A stretch of 64,000 nucleotides of DNA from Caenorhabditis remanei (taxonomy: Eukaryota > Nematoda > Chromadorea > Rhabditida > Rhabditidae), in contig NC_071332.1 in the NCBI RefSeq assembly GCF_010183535.1, forward strand, positions 10,230,001-10,294,000. The letters are read 5' to 3'. How positions within the stretch are numbered: position 1 is the stretch's first letter; each line of letters begins with the position of its first letter. Positions 37,597 to 48,904 of this stretch are shown here, piece after piece. The translations under genes and the position numbers were made by a program. The notes below the pieces were generated by a model. That model did no database searches. It saw only the letters and a list, made by a program, of their open reading frames with translations, and had not been told where the DNA came from.

Positions 37597-38730
37597 TACT
37601 CACGTAATTTTTGGCGCGTGGATGGCACCTATCTGGGAGTTAGCCACGAGTTTCGGGAGTTAGCCGCTGAAAACGGCAGTTGGCCGTGAAAAACGGCAGT
37701 TAGCCGAGGTAAATGGCAGTTAGCCGATGTGGCACCGAAATGGGATCGAAACGGCAAATAAGGTCAAGTCGGGGAGTATCCGGCATCTAAGTGGCGTTTG
37801 GCAACTAAACGGCGCCCATGTGGCGACTTGGTGGGCATCAAAGCGGCACCACACTAAACATAGTGACGCGCGGAAGTCGTGAGATGTCGGCTGCTGCTTT
37901 TCGATATATATCCACGATATGAATTGGAAATACTATTAATAATATATATATAAAAGACAATTGGGCGTTGTCTGAGGCGCTGTCCGCAACGGTTTTGGAA
38001 AGAGAAGAGAAACTGAACCAGCGGGCAAAACCGAACTGACGTGCTTTGGACAACGACCGCCGCTTTAGACCACTCGGCCATGCGGGCACATTGGAAAGTC
38101 AATGACCACGTGAATGAAGAGAGACCAGCCGGCTCAACCGCCGAAGGCGGGGGAGACAGGCTGGTTAATAATATGATCTAAATTTTGCCAGAGTCATCAC
38201 TAAGGTGGCTTGCCCTCACGACACGATCAGATACATGGCCTGAGGACAAGGTAAAAGTCGAAGGAAATAGGCCACTTTTGTTCTTTCATGGATAAAAAGC
38301 ACATGATACAGACACATATCAGTATATAAAATTTACCGCACATAAAATCAATTCCATTTAGTTAAGAGATTGGAGAAAATAAGTGAAAAGTAGCCCACGA
38401 ATATTGGAACTCAAATTTTCACAAAATGCCGTCTTCCACTTTAAAATCGGTTAAATAAATTACCGACTTTCAAAATATTTGAAATATTTGGCACCTAAGC
38501 AGCGCGGTATCGGCGTGTAAACGGCATGTAAACGGCACCTACATGGCGAGTTCCTCCCAGGATAGGAAACTACCGAAACGGCAGTTAGCCGACGAAAACG
38601 GCAGTTAGCCGACGGAAACGGCAGTTAGCCGACGATTTCGGCGCGGCTGCCATATACATATGGCAACCGCGCCGAAATCGACGGCTAATAGCCGTTTTCG
38701 TCGGCTAACTGCCTGGAAATTACGTGAGTA
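37597..38730. mobile_element. TIR element with minisatellite, inserted in receptor D
   Basis: TACTCACGTAATTT at 37597 is mirrored by AAATTACGTGAGTA ending at 38730. Near both ends the unit AACGGCAGTTAGCCG is repeated in tandem (37660-37730 and 38575-38640). Next to the right end lies a strong hairpin, GATTTCGGCGCGG with CCGCGCCGAAATC. The Helitron-like copy 2 lies inside (37945-38164). Non-coding. Confidence 0.7.
37945..38164. mobile_element. Helitron-like repeat with tRNA-like segment, copy 2
   Basis: It is over 90 percent identical by eye to 24266-24488. The tRNA-like part is better preserved here (GCATGGCCGAGTGGTCTAAA on the minus strand, with the intact A box TGGCCGAGTGG). A GGTTCAGTTTC stretch further on may be a weakened B box. 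The right end is the CCGCCGAAGGCGG hairpin, then CTGG and T. Confidence 0.6.
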
Positions 38731-39678
38731 TTTCCTGATATTACCATAGAAAAACATCTTTTTCGTAGGTGTCGGCCATTCCAATCAGAACATTGATATA
38801 CCAAAACACAAAGACAAGAACAGCAGGAATGAAAATAAGAGGAAGTTTACGACCAGATACTTTCTCGAGCATTTTTGGTCTGAAAATTAAACAGAATTCA
38901 TTACTTTTGTAAACAGAGTGCATACTTGCAAAGTGCTAAATATCTATAGTAAAATTGCGTAGCCAACAGTGAGATACACAGTCCAAAACAAGCACAGAAC
39001 AGACAGACCACGTAGTGACCAATCCGTTTTTGATATCTCATTGGACTGTCCACAACGACTCCCAGTAATGGGCCCTCGATGAACGTAAGCTGCAGTTAGT
39101 ATACTTGATACTTGAGTTTTTACATAAAACTGAAACTACCGGCTGCGTGAAAATCTCAACCCATGCGTAAAACATTGCGTAGAAAGCGAACAATCCCATT
39201 ATATACCGAAAGTCACCAAATTGTTTATCTGATCTTGTAATTATCAAGTAGATCAAAAATGAATTGGCCAGTTGAGCTCCAACAAATGATGTATACTGAG
39301 CAATATGAATACCGCGCATCTTGAAATGAAGATGATCGAGAGGATAGATTGACTAAAAGCGAGAAAAGGAATATGTCGGTGCGACAGGATATTGAAAAAC
39401 GTTATGTGTTCCGTTCTCATGAATTGATCAAACTATAGTTTCCTCCTGCGATTGTTTCCGTCTTCGAGATGAACATGATTTTGTTTTCGAAACATACATG
39501 ATAGATCTTAACTATGCTTAATTACACTATTTAAGTACTCCCGAGAATTCAAAATTCAAAAACCAAAACATTCATTTGCTGGAAAAAACTGTCAAAAAAC
39601 GTTCAATGCATTGACGGAGTTCTTATCTTTTTGGTTGACGGACGAAGTACCTGAATTTCGCAAAGCTCACTATTTAAA

Positions 39679-40708
39679 TTAATTCAGTCCGCTTAAACTT
39701 ACATGGAACGAGCATATCAAGTTCTCATCGACACTCATTATTGCTGCAGAATTATCGAACTGTCCACAGTAATGAGGAGCCGAGAAGATTGTCACCAGTT
39801 TCTTATCCGCAAAGAACTCGTATCCATCTTGAACAACTTGATGAGCCCTTGCAATCAAATCGATTCCCAATGTTTCAATTTGTTGTTTCACCACATTTGC
39901 TCCGAAAATGTATGAAACTCCTCGAACATTTGGTGCCCAATCACTAATTGAGTTATCAGGATCACTCCAAAGCAAATCAATATGAAGAGATGGACTAGGT
40001 GGATCCATTGGACGAGTCAAATCACGAAGAACATCAATATTTGTTAATTTAGGTGACAATCCACCGTGCATGCAGAGAATTCGTCCCGAAATGAGTCCAG
40101 TGAATGGCATCGCAGCGAACGCTTCTTGAAAGGCAAGCCATAAACGAGTACTCGCATATCGTTTATTGCACTCTTCATAGAATCCATAGACACGATTGAC
40201 AGCTGGACATTCATGATTTCCACGTAACATGTAGAATCGATCGAAAAATTTGATTTTGTAGCAGAGAAACAAGGTGATAAGTTCAAGATTCTGACGTCCA
40301 CGATCCACATAGTCTCCGAGAAAAATATAATTAGAATGTGGAGGGAAACGAGCAATATGGAAGAGACGGACAACATCTAAAAACAGATTACAGTTTCCCC
40401 GGTTCGTTCAGCATTTCTCAACCTGAATACTGTCCATGAACATCTCCACATACTTTAATCGGTGCTTCTACTTCTAACATAACTGGTTGAAGCATGAAAC
40501 TCTTCTTTGCTAAATGACACAAATGAATCAAATCTTGTTCTTTAACTGTCTTTGTCATGCTCTTCTCTGGATGGCCAACTGACAGAATTTTAATGATCAA
40601 CTCATCGATATCCAGCTTAGCAGAATTTTCTGAAAACGGAGTAGAAACTTATTTTATAACTTGACTCCATGAATTCCTACCGTCCAAATTTTTATAACCT
40701 GAAGCCAT
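39679..40708 (-). CDS. PP1-like Ser/Thr protein phosphatase catalytic subunit
   Basis: Three exons (40708-40681, 40629-40423, 40376-39679) encode 310 residues. All metal and catalytic motifs are present: [23 protein letters not shown], the HGG motif (LCMHGGLSP) and [13 protein letters not shown], followed by [13 protein letters not shown] with the beta12-beta13 loop. The sequence is PP1-type rather than PP2A or calcineurin and most resembles the divergent, short GSP-3/GSP-4 group that acts in sperm, but the tail [10 protein letters not shown] lacks their ending. It should be an active nuclear or cytoplasmic phosphatase whose targets depend on regulatory subunits. It starts 195 bp downstream of receptor E on the same strand. 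That spacing could suit an operon, but such a pairing would be unusual and I do not claim it. Confidence 0.9.
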
Positions 40709-40903
40709 CTTCGTTGATATAACGAATGTTTGGATGATTTGAAAGTAACTACAAAAAATGATAAAAATAAAATGATGATGGGAAAAGATAATATCAACGG
40801 GGAAATGGATATATTTTATTTTCATTAACCAGTCCACGCAAGAATGTGAGAAGTGATTTATTCACGCAATCAAAATTAGAAAAAAATGAAATCAGTCCGT
40901 CAG

Positions 40904-42374
40904 TTAAAGAATCGCACTTGAACTCGTAATATATGCCGTAACTCTCGGAGAAATCTTTCTCCATGAGGAACCTGAATATTTTAAAATTTCTTTTTGTTTT
41001 TTTTTAAATTTAGTAGCTTACACAGAATGGTTTTTCTAAAATCTTTGATACAAATCATTGCGATAAGTGGTTCCAAAGATGGATAGACTGCAAGACTTGC
41101 TGGAACGAAGTTGGCAATGCTCCCGACATAAACTTCAAAAAGTGGAAGAGTAATCAACAAACCAACTGGACTGTACATCATAATAAATGGGAGGAGAGTC
41201 TGAAAATCTTTGAAATGGATGCGATCTTCAAAATCAACAACTACCTGGAAAGTGAGAGTGAGAAAAAGTTGATGATTCAACTCCAATGTTCGTGCACTCA
41301 TATGACAATTGACACTTTTCATTGTCAGATAAATATTTGTTGCACAGATAACAATAGTGGAGAAACATACGGCCTGTAACTTCAGAAATAAGACAAACTA
41401 ATGCAATTTGCTCACTTACAATAATACAAACACAGCCAGTAGAACCCATTATTTCCCCAAACTTCCAAATTTTCTCTCCATTTTTTCCAATGGACCAATA
41501 CATTGGTGCAATGAAAGCAACTCTTTCAGAGTCTTCTTCATAATAGTTTTCTAGTTCTTCCCTGAAATTAGATTATTCGGAAAAAGCGAAAATCCTAGAC
41601 TTACTTCATATAAATCTGTTTTTCCACAGTGTTCGCCATTCCATAATAAACAAATTCAAACCACAATACGAAGCAGACGATGCATGGAATGAAGATGTAA
41701 GTGAGTTTGAATCCTTCGATCTTCGCGAGAAGTTCCGGTCTAAACGAGAAGCTCGGTGGTAATGAGTGTGGTCAGAATAACTGATAGACTCGTGTCTTAG
41801 TAGGTTAAACTCTTTTCTCACTAACTTCTGGGTAATCAAATTAAAAACAAGTAATGTTTTTATGAGATGGAAACACAAAACCGATCAAAATATTCTTTCA
41901 ATAATTCTTACGTTGATTTTTTTTCATATTTAACTATTTCAGTTACCTGCACATAGCCACATATCGATAGAAAAACTGAGCAGCCAGAAGAGAAATGACA
42001 AGAGCGAATGAGCCACAGTACAAACCTGAAATGTTCAGTGTAGACCAACTTCAAACTGTACTTACATGTGATCATATTGCCAATCCAACTGTGATACTTC
42101 AACGGACTATCCATAAAAACAATGAAACAAGGTCCCTTGATATGCATGACCTGAAAAAAACGAGGACTAAACTAAAGTGTTACATTCAACTTACCGGTTG
42201 GGTCAACACTTCAATCCAAGCATAAATGAGAGAATACATTGCAAAAGTGCACATGACATGACGATATGTACCGAATAGTTTTTCAGCTTTTGTCAAAATG
42301 AGATAAATCAATACGGAATTTGTAATTTGGGCCAAAAAGAAACCAGAGTATTGCACGATGTGAAGCCAGAGCAT
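40904..42374 (-). CDS. Str-type chemoreceptor, receptor E
   Basis: Eight exons (42374-42195, 42150-42066, 42025-41947, 41739-41605, 41561-41420, 41373-41245, 41199-41022, 40971-40904) join in phase. The receptor has seven membrane segments with AEKLFGTYRHVM, MHIKGP after TM2, QFFYRYVAMC, VYYGMANTVEKQIYM, TLELNHQLFLTLTFQ and YPSLEPLIAMICIKDFRK. The split Cys codon (T|GT) before the last exon is shared with receptors A, B, I and J. The start MLWLHIVQY matches the starts of I and J. Intact. Confidence 0.85.
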
Positions 42375-42745
42375 TTTGGACAAATGAATAAAAATGAAGT
42401 GATCGCAGCCAGTGTTGGGAGATTAAAAATACTCACTAATGGATTATCACTTTTCGAATATTGAAAGAGTAATGCGTTTTCTTGTAACTCTTTTCATTGA
42501 AATTGCAAAGAATCAAATACTCATTTTATCATTTTAACAATGAATAATCTCGATTTTGCTTTCAGGATTTGTTTTGAAATGGCACGACGAGGAGTTTGAA
42601 AAGAATAGACAGATTTAGTAAAAACTTGATTAGAGCAAAAATTGAATTATGAATCAGAGTAAGGTTTGAAGAAAGGAATCTGCATAACACGTGGATGTAA
42701 ATATTTTATTTCAAAGAAATGTTCACATTTATGTAGATATTTTTG
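42375..42745. other. Upstream region of receptor E
   Basis: A 370-bp spacer with no gene or repeat that I recognise. Confidence 0.3.
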
Positions 42746-43340
42746 TCATGCAAGTGAAGAATCTCTTTGTGATTTGTACACTGAAATCTGCGATATTTGG
42801 GATTCCGTTGTCTTCTCTCTCCTTAATAAATAATTTCGGAACCTATCAATGATGAAAATGGCAATGAGTGGATCCAATCCAGGATACAAACTACAAAATA
42901 CTCCAACCGCATTGATGTATTTTCCGACTTCGATTTCAAAAAGTGGGAGTATGAAGACTAATCCAACTGGAATATATTGTGTGAAACATGGAAGAAGTGT
43001 TTGAAGACCAAGACTCCAGAAGAGTTGTTCACTGAGTTTTCGAGTTCTTTTGCTCATTTGGAGAGATGAACCATGGAGTTTATGATAAGTTTTGTAGGCG
43101 CAGAAGATGCAAGTTGAGAAACATAAACAGCTGGATTGTATTTTAAAATGGATCTTTTTATACCATAATCCCACAACTTAGAAAGCATCCAGATAAATCC
43201 GAAAAATAAAAATAAATTTTCCATCTTCTTGATGAGTCTGAAACTTTTTATTTTTTAGATTAGAGTCAACAAACTCACATAATACAACGGAGCGATAAAC
43301 GCAGGAAAGTTTTTTGAAAATGATAAACATTAATACCAAT
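42746..43340 (-). pseudogene. Str-type receptor F, 3' half only, frameshifted
   Basis: From the right, FPAFIAPLYY, then THQEDGKFIFIF, which changes frame near 43195 to SDLSGCFLSCGIM. After an intron comes a long exon with KRTRKLSEQLFWSLGLQ, QYIPVGLVFILPLFEIEVG and YPGLDPLIAIFIIDRFR, ending at 42746. It belongs with receptors G and H (RTR.L..QLFWTLG). The exons for TM1 to TM4 are absent; in their place, 20 bp upstream, begins the foldback element at 43360. So it is a truncated and frameshifted copy. Confidence 0.75.
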
Positions 43341-43359
43341 CTCTATTGTAAGCTTCTAA

Positions 43360-44501
43360 CATGGGAATGACCCAAGGTGAAACGCTGGGTTTTCTTAGAC
43401 ATTTTGGGAAATGATAGCCCTTACCCCAACTAGAACAAAATAAAAATATTACTTGCCCCTTTTAAGTTTCCAGAGAATGGCAGACATAATTCCGTTTTTT
43501 CGAATTTTTCGAGTTGAACCACTTCGAGAAATCATAACTCGGTCAACTCAAGAGTAATCTTCCCAAACTAAAGTGTAATTGCAAGATATAGACCAAGGCT
43601 TCATAAAAGGTAACAGACTCATGTTTCCAGCTATGACTCCCAGATTACTACAAATCAAAATGTGAAATTTTGCACTTCTCATGAAATCAGAAAGTGGTCA
43701 TTTTCGAAAAAAGGTATTTGGGAGACTATGTCTATCCGGACGTACATCTGAAATAAGGTACATATGCATGCTCAAATATATGGCTCACCTTTCATTTACG
43801 AGACTTATTTTCATTTTTTCAATTTTTCAGTTCAACTTCATGTATAGATACGTGTGATTTTTCAACTGTAGAGTTGATCAATTGTTCTGAGCAAAAGGTA
43901 TACTGACATTTAAGCGTAATATAGTTTTTAAAACATTGTGATTGCCGTCTAACTAAAAAAAGGGAGAATTCACTGAAAAACGCGGAAGTTATTTTTAACG
44001 AATTGACGTACCCCTATACATGAAGTTGAACTGAAAAACTGAAAAAATGAAAATAAGTCTCTGGAATGAAAGGTGAGCCATATATTTGAATACGTATATA
44101 TACCTTATTTGTCACTGGCAATCGGATAGACATAGTCTCCCAAATACCTTTTTTCGAAAATGACCACTTTCTGATTTCATGAGAAGTGCAAATTTTCACA
44201 TTTTCATTTATAGTAATTCGGGAGTCACAGCTGGATACATACGTCAGTTACCTTTTATGAAGCCTTGGTCTATATCTTGCAGTTACACTTTAGTTTGAAA
44301 AGATTGCTCTTGAATTGACCGAGTTACGATTTCTCGAAGTGGTTCAACTCGAAAAATTCGAAAAAATGGAATTATGTCTGCCATTCTCTGGAAACTTAAA
44401 AGGGGCACGTAATATTTATATTTTGTTCTAGTTGGGGCAAGGGCTATCATTTCCCAAAATATCTAAGAAAACCCAGCGTTTCACCTTGGGTCATTCCCAT
44501 G
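43360..44501. mobile_element. Foldback element with diverged arms
   Basis: CATGGGAATGACCCAAGG at 43360 is mirrored by the sequence ending TCATTCCCATG at 44501. The arms (about 43360-43845 and 44014-44501) are roughly 490 bp each and clearly similar but with many substitutions and small gaps. The loop is about 168 bp. TAA lies just outside both ends, which would fit a 3-bp TAA target duplication. No coding capacity. Confidence 0.8.
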
Positions 44502-44729
44502 TAAGTACAAATCTTATAAAAAATCAAAAGTTACAAGGCAGTTTTACCTAAATCTAAAATTATTCCAGAGAAAGCTGAAGTTAAATTCATTCAGGTTGGC
44601 ACAACGGTCGAATGTTTACAGAACTTATGATTTGTAACTCAATTTGTCCTCAATTTTTGAACTTTTTTGCATCTGATATCATATTTCATTGACACAATTA
44701 GAGAAACTTTATTCAATAAAATGAGCAAA

Positions 44730-45984
44730 CTACTTTCCAGTTGACGAAAATCCGTCAGAATTAATTGCAGATACTTTCGAACTTTTCGTAGTGGATGGAG
44801 ATTCTGTTCGAAAAACGAATTTTCTGAATCTGTCAATCATGAAAATTGCAATGAGTGGATCCATTGCAGGATACAGACAACACGTGACTCCAACCAAATT
44901 TCCAGCTTTTCCAACTTCGATTTCAAACAACGGAAGAATGAAAAGAAGTCCAACAGGCACGTATTGTGTGAAACATGGAAGAAGAGTTTGAAATCCGAGA
45001 GTCCAGAAGAGTTGCTTGTTGAGAGCTCTTGTTCTTTTGCTCATTTGAGTTGAGAAGTCATTTAACTTCTTATATGTTTTGTAAGCACAAGCAATGCAAG
45101 TGGTGAAGCAGGAACTCTGGAGGAATGAAATTACTGGAAAGGAAGAGATTAAAGGGAAAGTTACCATGATAATACAGCTCAAAGATGCTCCGAACAGATC
45201 TTGAATATTAAATTGACGTTTACCATCTGGTCCGCGCACCTAAAAAGGAGAATGATTGCATTTTCTAATTGAAAGTTTCTTACAAAGTATAAAGGAGCCA
45301 CAAAGGCAATTTTGTCAATGTCTTCTTCATATAATTCCATCGTTACATCCCTGAAGTAATCCCGTTTGCTTTGATTTGGACCAAAATTGAAATAAATTGA
45401 AGATCCCCAAATAATGAAAAGGATACATGGAGGAATGAACCAGAGATATACTTTGTATCCTTCGAAGTAATAGAGTTTGTTGTTTCTGAAAATATTATAA
45501 ATGTGTAATCACCATAGATCCTTGTTCTTATAATTCTTACCTGCAGACTGCAATGTATCGAAAAATGAAATGAGTTGCAAGCATAGATATACAAAAGGCA
45601 AAGGATCCACAATACAAAGCTGAAAACAGAGATTGAAACGCTGGAAATCTAGAATCCCGACTCACTTGACACCATTACACCAGCTGTCAGATGATCTTTT
45701 AAAATGCTATTCACGTAAAATAAAACTCCAGATCCATGAAGATGCATCACCTGTAATCAAAAAAAATTCACAGACTATCTTCTATTGAATCTTACTGGCA
45801 GTGTCAGGATTTCCACTGTTGCGTAGAAAATTGCATATATTGAGAATGAGATCATCATGACTCGATATCTTCCGAACGATGAACCAGCTCGAATTTTGAT
45901 TAAATAAAGCAGTAAACTGTTGGCGAAGATGGCAATGAAAAAACATAGAAACTGACAAGTTCTGAGATATGGAGATACTGCCAT
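44730..45984 (-). CDS. Str-type chemoreceptor, receptor G
   Basis: Six exons (45984-45796, 45750-45666, 45619-45541, 45485-45284, 45239-45165, 45116-44730) encode 338 residues. This subfamily has GSSFGRYRVMMISFSIYA after TM1, HFIFRYIAVC, IYFNFGPNQSKRDYF, RTRALNKQLFWTLGFQ and YPAMDPLIAIFMIDRFRKF. The last two exons of the E/I/J type are fused into one here, and the C-terminal tail is Ser/Thr-rich. The sequence is intact. The 46-kb TIR element lies upstream of it. Confidence 0.85.
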
Positions 45985-46093
45985 TTTGTGGTGAAAGATG
46001 TATTCTAGTCAGTGCTTATATATCATTCTGTATAGTTTTTAAGGAACATAAGCTCCTTTCGATTACTTTATTTCTCAAATTCAGAACAATAGA

Positions 46094-47005
46094 ACTCAGG
46101 TATTTTTGGGCAAGGGTTGGGCAACGAAAATTTCGATTGGGCCATGTGGCCCGTGGATAGGGCACAGAGCCCGCAAAAAGGGCCACATGGCCCAGTGGGC
46201 ACAGGTTGGGCGCAGGTTGGGCCACAGGTTGAGAGTTAGGAAATACTTGGTGGATGTGGGCACAGGTTGGGCGCTTGGTGAGGATGAATGGGCACAGCAT
46301 GGGCACGGAGTGGGCACAGGTTGAGAAATCGCGCTCTACTGCGCACTCTGATTTTTCGCCACGATTTTTCTTATTTATTTCGTTTCTTTTTCAATTTTAT
46401 CGTCCTTTTATATAATTCTACTTATTTCGCACAGAAAATGAAACAAATCTAAACTCGACTTAACAGGTAAGACAGTATTTTTTATTTGTTTTTGTTTACT
46501 TTTGGTGAAATTTCAGCTGAACAAAAAATGATTTCAACAACACAAGAATCATCACCAACTACGCTCTCCAGCTGCTCATTTTCTTCTATCTTTAATTTTT
46601 TGCATTTACTCTGAATTTTTTGTTGTAATTTGTATATTTATAGTTTTCACGAAAAATTATTTCCTTTTCCTGTATCCCTATGTTCCATCTTCTAGTTTGA
46701 CCAATTTCAGCTTATATTATTCTATTACTTTTCATAATTATTGAAATAATTGTTTTGTGTTTGAATTTGACAAATAAATAGTAGAAAAGTACAAAAATGT
46801 GTAATCTTGTTAATTATTGTGATTAATGGGAAAGAGAAAAGGGAGCTGAATGCTGCGCGTTGAACCGAATTTCGGCACTTTGCCCACGAAATGGGCCATG
46901 TGGCCCAGAATATGGGCATGATGGCCCGCGTAGGGCGGGCCATACTGCCCATTTGGTGGGCCACATGGCCCATTTCGTGGGCAAAGTGGCCCAAAAATAC
47001 CTGAG
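46094..47005. mobile_element. TIR element with GGGCCA-rich ends
   Basis: CTCAGGTATTTTTGGGC at 46094 is mirrored by GCCCAAAAATACCTGAG ending at 47005. Inside each end, GGGCCACATGGCCC-type palindromic units and GGGCACAGGTTGGGCGC units repeat. The middle (46330-46850) is A/T-rich and non-coding. 912 bp; the high G+C of the ends is unlike the surroundings. Target duplication unclear. Confidence 0.75.
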
Positions 47006-47334
47006 AAGACATGAAAAGATGACGAAAAAGCAGTTGTGTTCGTTACAGGATTAGGCGGTTTAGTCATTACTTGACGCGTTAGGGAAACAAAAGATATAAA
47101 GATGTTTGGCTAAGAAATAAGATGAGTTAGGCCGGGTTCAACTCAGAAACATACATCACTTGACAAATAAAAAGATTACTATCTGACTAATTTTATTCGA
47201 TTTTTATTCGATTTTTAAAATAGATTTGTATTGTTTTGTAAATGATTTTAAGAATGTCTGATTGTGAGATGTGTCTACAGACTTGTAGATATTTCTGACG
47301 ACCAGGCAGTTCGATTCGACTCTTACAAATGCCT

Positions 47335-48581
47335 TTATTGCTCGATTAGACCGTTCGAAAACTTTCCATCAACATTTACAGTGGACACTTTCGACGTATT
47401 CGATACAGTTTTCCCTTCTTTCCTCAACACAAACTTTCTGAATCTGTCAATCATGAAAATTGCAATTATTGGATCGATTGCTGGATATCGACTGCACGCT
47501 GCTCCAACCACATTGCCAATTCTACCAAATTGAATTTCAAAAAACGGAAGAAAGAACATTGTTCCGACAGGAATGTATTGGGTGATACATGGAAGAAGAG
47601 TTTGAAGACCGAGTGTCCAGAAGAGTTGTTTATTGAGAGATCGTGTCCGTTCACTCATTTGAATCGTCATGTCATTCAGCTTCTTGTATGTTTTGAAGGC
47701 ACAAATGACGCACGTTGTGAGACAAATTGCCTGAATTGTATACATCTCTCTTTTACTCTCAATTTCTCACCATTATTGTACAACTGATAAATGCTCCACG
47801 TAGATCTGGAAAGCGAAAGATACGGCATCCATTCTCTAGACGAGTCTAAAACAGAGAACATATTATACTGAAAAACAGAATTACTCACAAAATACAATGG
47901 ACCCATAAATGCAATTTTGTCTATGTCTTCATCGTACAATTCCATCGTCACATTCCGGAAGAAATCGTTTTTGATCTCGTTCGGACCGAAATTGAAATAA
48001 ATGGATAGAGTCCAAATGGTAAAGAGAAGGAATGGTGGGATGAAAAGAAGGTAAACTTTAAGTCCATCGAAGTGATGCAGTTTTTGATGACTGAAAATTA
48101 CAATAGTATTTCAGCACATTTCTGAAATTAGTTTACTTGCAAACAGCAACATATCTGAAAACAAAGTGCATGGCCAACATGGATATGCAGAGAGCAAAAG
48201 AACCACAGTACAGAGCTAAATAGGAAATTGGGCGAAAGAAAAAACTGTTATTACTCACAAGAGATGAGAACTCCAGCCGTTTTATGAAATTTCAGAATAC
48301 TGTCAACATAGAACAAAACTCCAGACAAATGGACGTGCAGAACCTGAACGTTATCATTGGTTCTAGGTTTCATTGATTCCTAAATCACATACGGGCATTG
48401 TAAAAATCTCAATAATCGAATAGATTATGGCATATATAGAGAAAGAGATCATCATGACTCGATAACTTCCAAATGATGAGCCAGCTCGTATCTTAATGAG
48501 ATACAGTAGTAATGTGTTTGCACTGATTGCAATTGTAAATGCAGTAAATTGAATAATTCGAAGCAACGGTGTTACTGCCAT
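47335..48581 (-). CDS. Str-type chemoreceptor, receptor H
   Basis: Six exons (48581-48393, 48343-48259, 48215-48137, 48090-47889, 47845-47771, 47730-47335) encode 341 residues, with the same exon plan as receptor G, to which it is closest (GSSFGSYRVMMISFSIYA, IYFNFGPNEIKNDFF, RTRSLNKQLFWTLGLQ, YPAIDPIIAIFMIDRFRKFVL). Its start MAVTPLLR parallels MAVSPYLR of G. Intact; G and H are a recent tandem pair, and F is their decayed relative. Confidence 0.87.
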
Positions 48582-48622
48582 TTTATCAGTTAGGATAAAA
48601 TGAAATCTAATAACACCTCCAG

Positions 48623-48780
48623 TTTTCAAGATACATCTTTATGTGGTTTGCTCATAAATTAACCACAAAACAGCCAATACTTTTCCAGTGAGAATATAAG
48701 TGATTTCATTTTATTTTTTTTAGTATTGTCTGCTTTGTGGTAAATTTATGAGCAAACCACATAAAGATGTATCTTGTAAA
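48623..48780. repeat. Short inverted repeat upstream of receptor H
   Basis: The arms 48623-48681 and 48722-48780 share CAAGATACATCTTTATGTGG and its reverse complement, with a few mismatches further in, around a 40-bp loop. This is MITE-like, 40 bp upstream of the start codon of receptor H. Confidence 0.7.
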
Positions 48781-48904
48781 CGAGGTTTTATTTGAGTTTG
48801 GGCTATGTATTAGTCATTGACCACTGAAAGAAAACAACAGAAAGTAGATAGGTAGAACTTCATTCAAAAATATTAATTTAAAACAGATTCAAAAAGTAAA
48901 AAGA

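Larger units (their letters stand above)
36824..39319 (-). pseudogene. Str-type receptor D, broken by insertion and deletion
   Basis: Exon 1 (39319-39140, HIAQYTSFVGAQLANSFLIY), exon 2 (39089-38926, QFYYRYLALC) and exon 3 from about 38880 (FIPAVLVFVFWYINVLIGM) are normal. Translation then stops after KDVFLW near 38741, and 38730 begins a TIR element. The next receptor sequence is the final exon at about 37115-36824 (YCPVGLLYVFPFFELEV, YPSVEPFIAIFCLKGFR). The exons for the second extracellular loop, TM5 and the ELNRQLF segment are missing. The gene is therefore dead in this assembly unless the missing exons were lost by misassembly. The neighbours D and E sit on either side of the PP1-like gene. 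Confidence 0.75.

Noticed and set aside
37854..38102. Possible functional tRNA gene within the Helitron-like repeat
   Set aside because: Only the 5' half and A box look like a tRNA; I could not form a proper anticodon stem or matched acceptor stem, and the same degenerate form occurs in a second copy.
39679..42374. Receptor E and the PP1-like gene as an operon
   Set aside because: The 195-bp gap is compatible, but I see no convincing U-rich element or SL2-type arrangement, and such a pairing is not expected.
46016..46324. Proline-rich frames on both strands near 46.1-46.3 kb
   Set aside because: They come from the GGGCACAGG and GGGCCA repeats of the TIR element, not from a gene.
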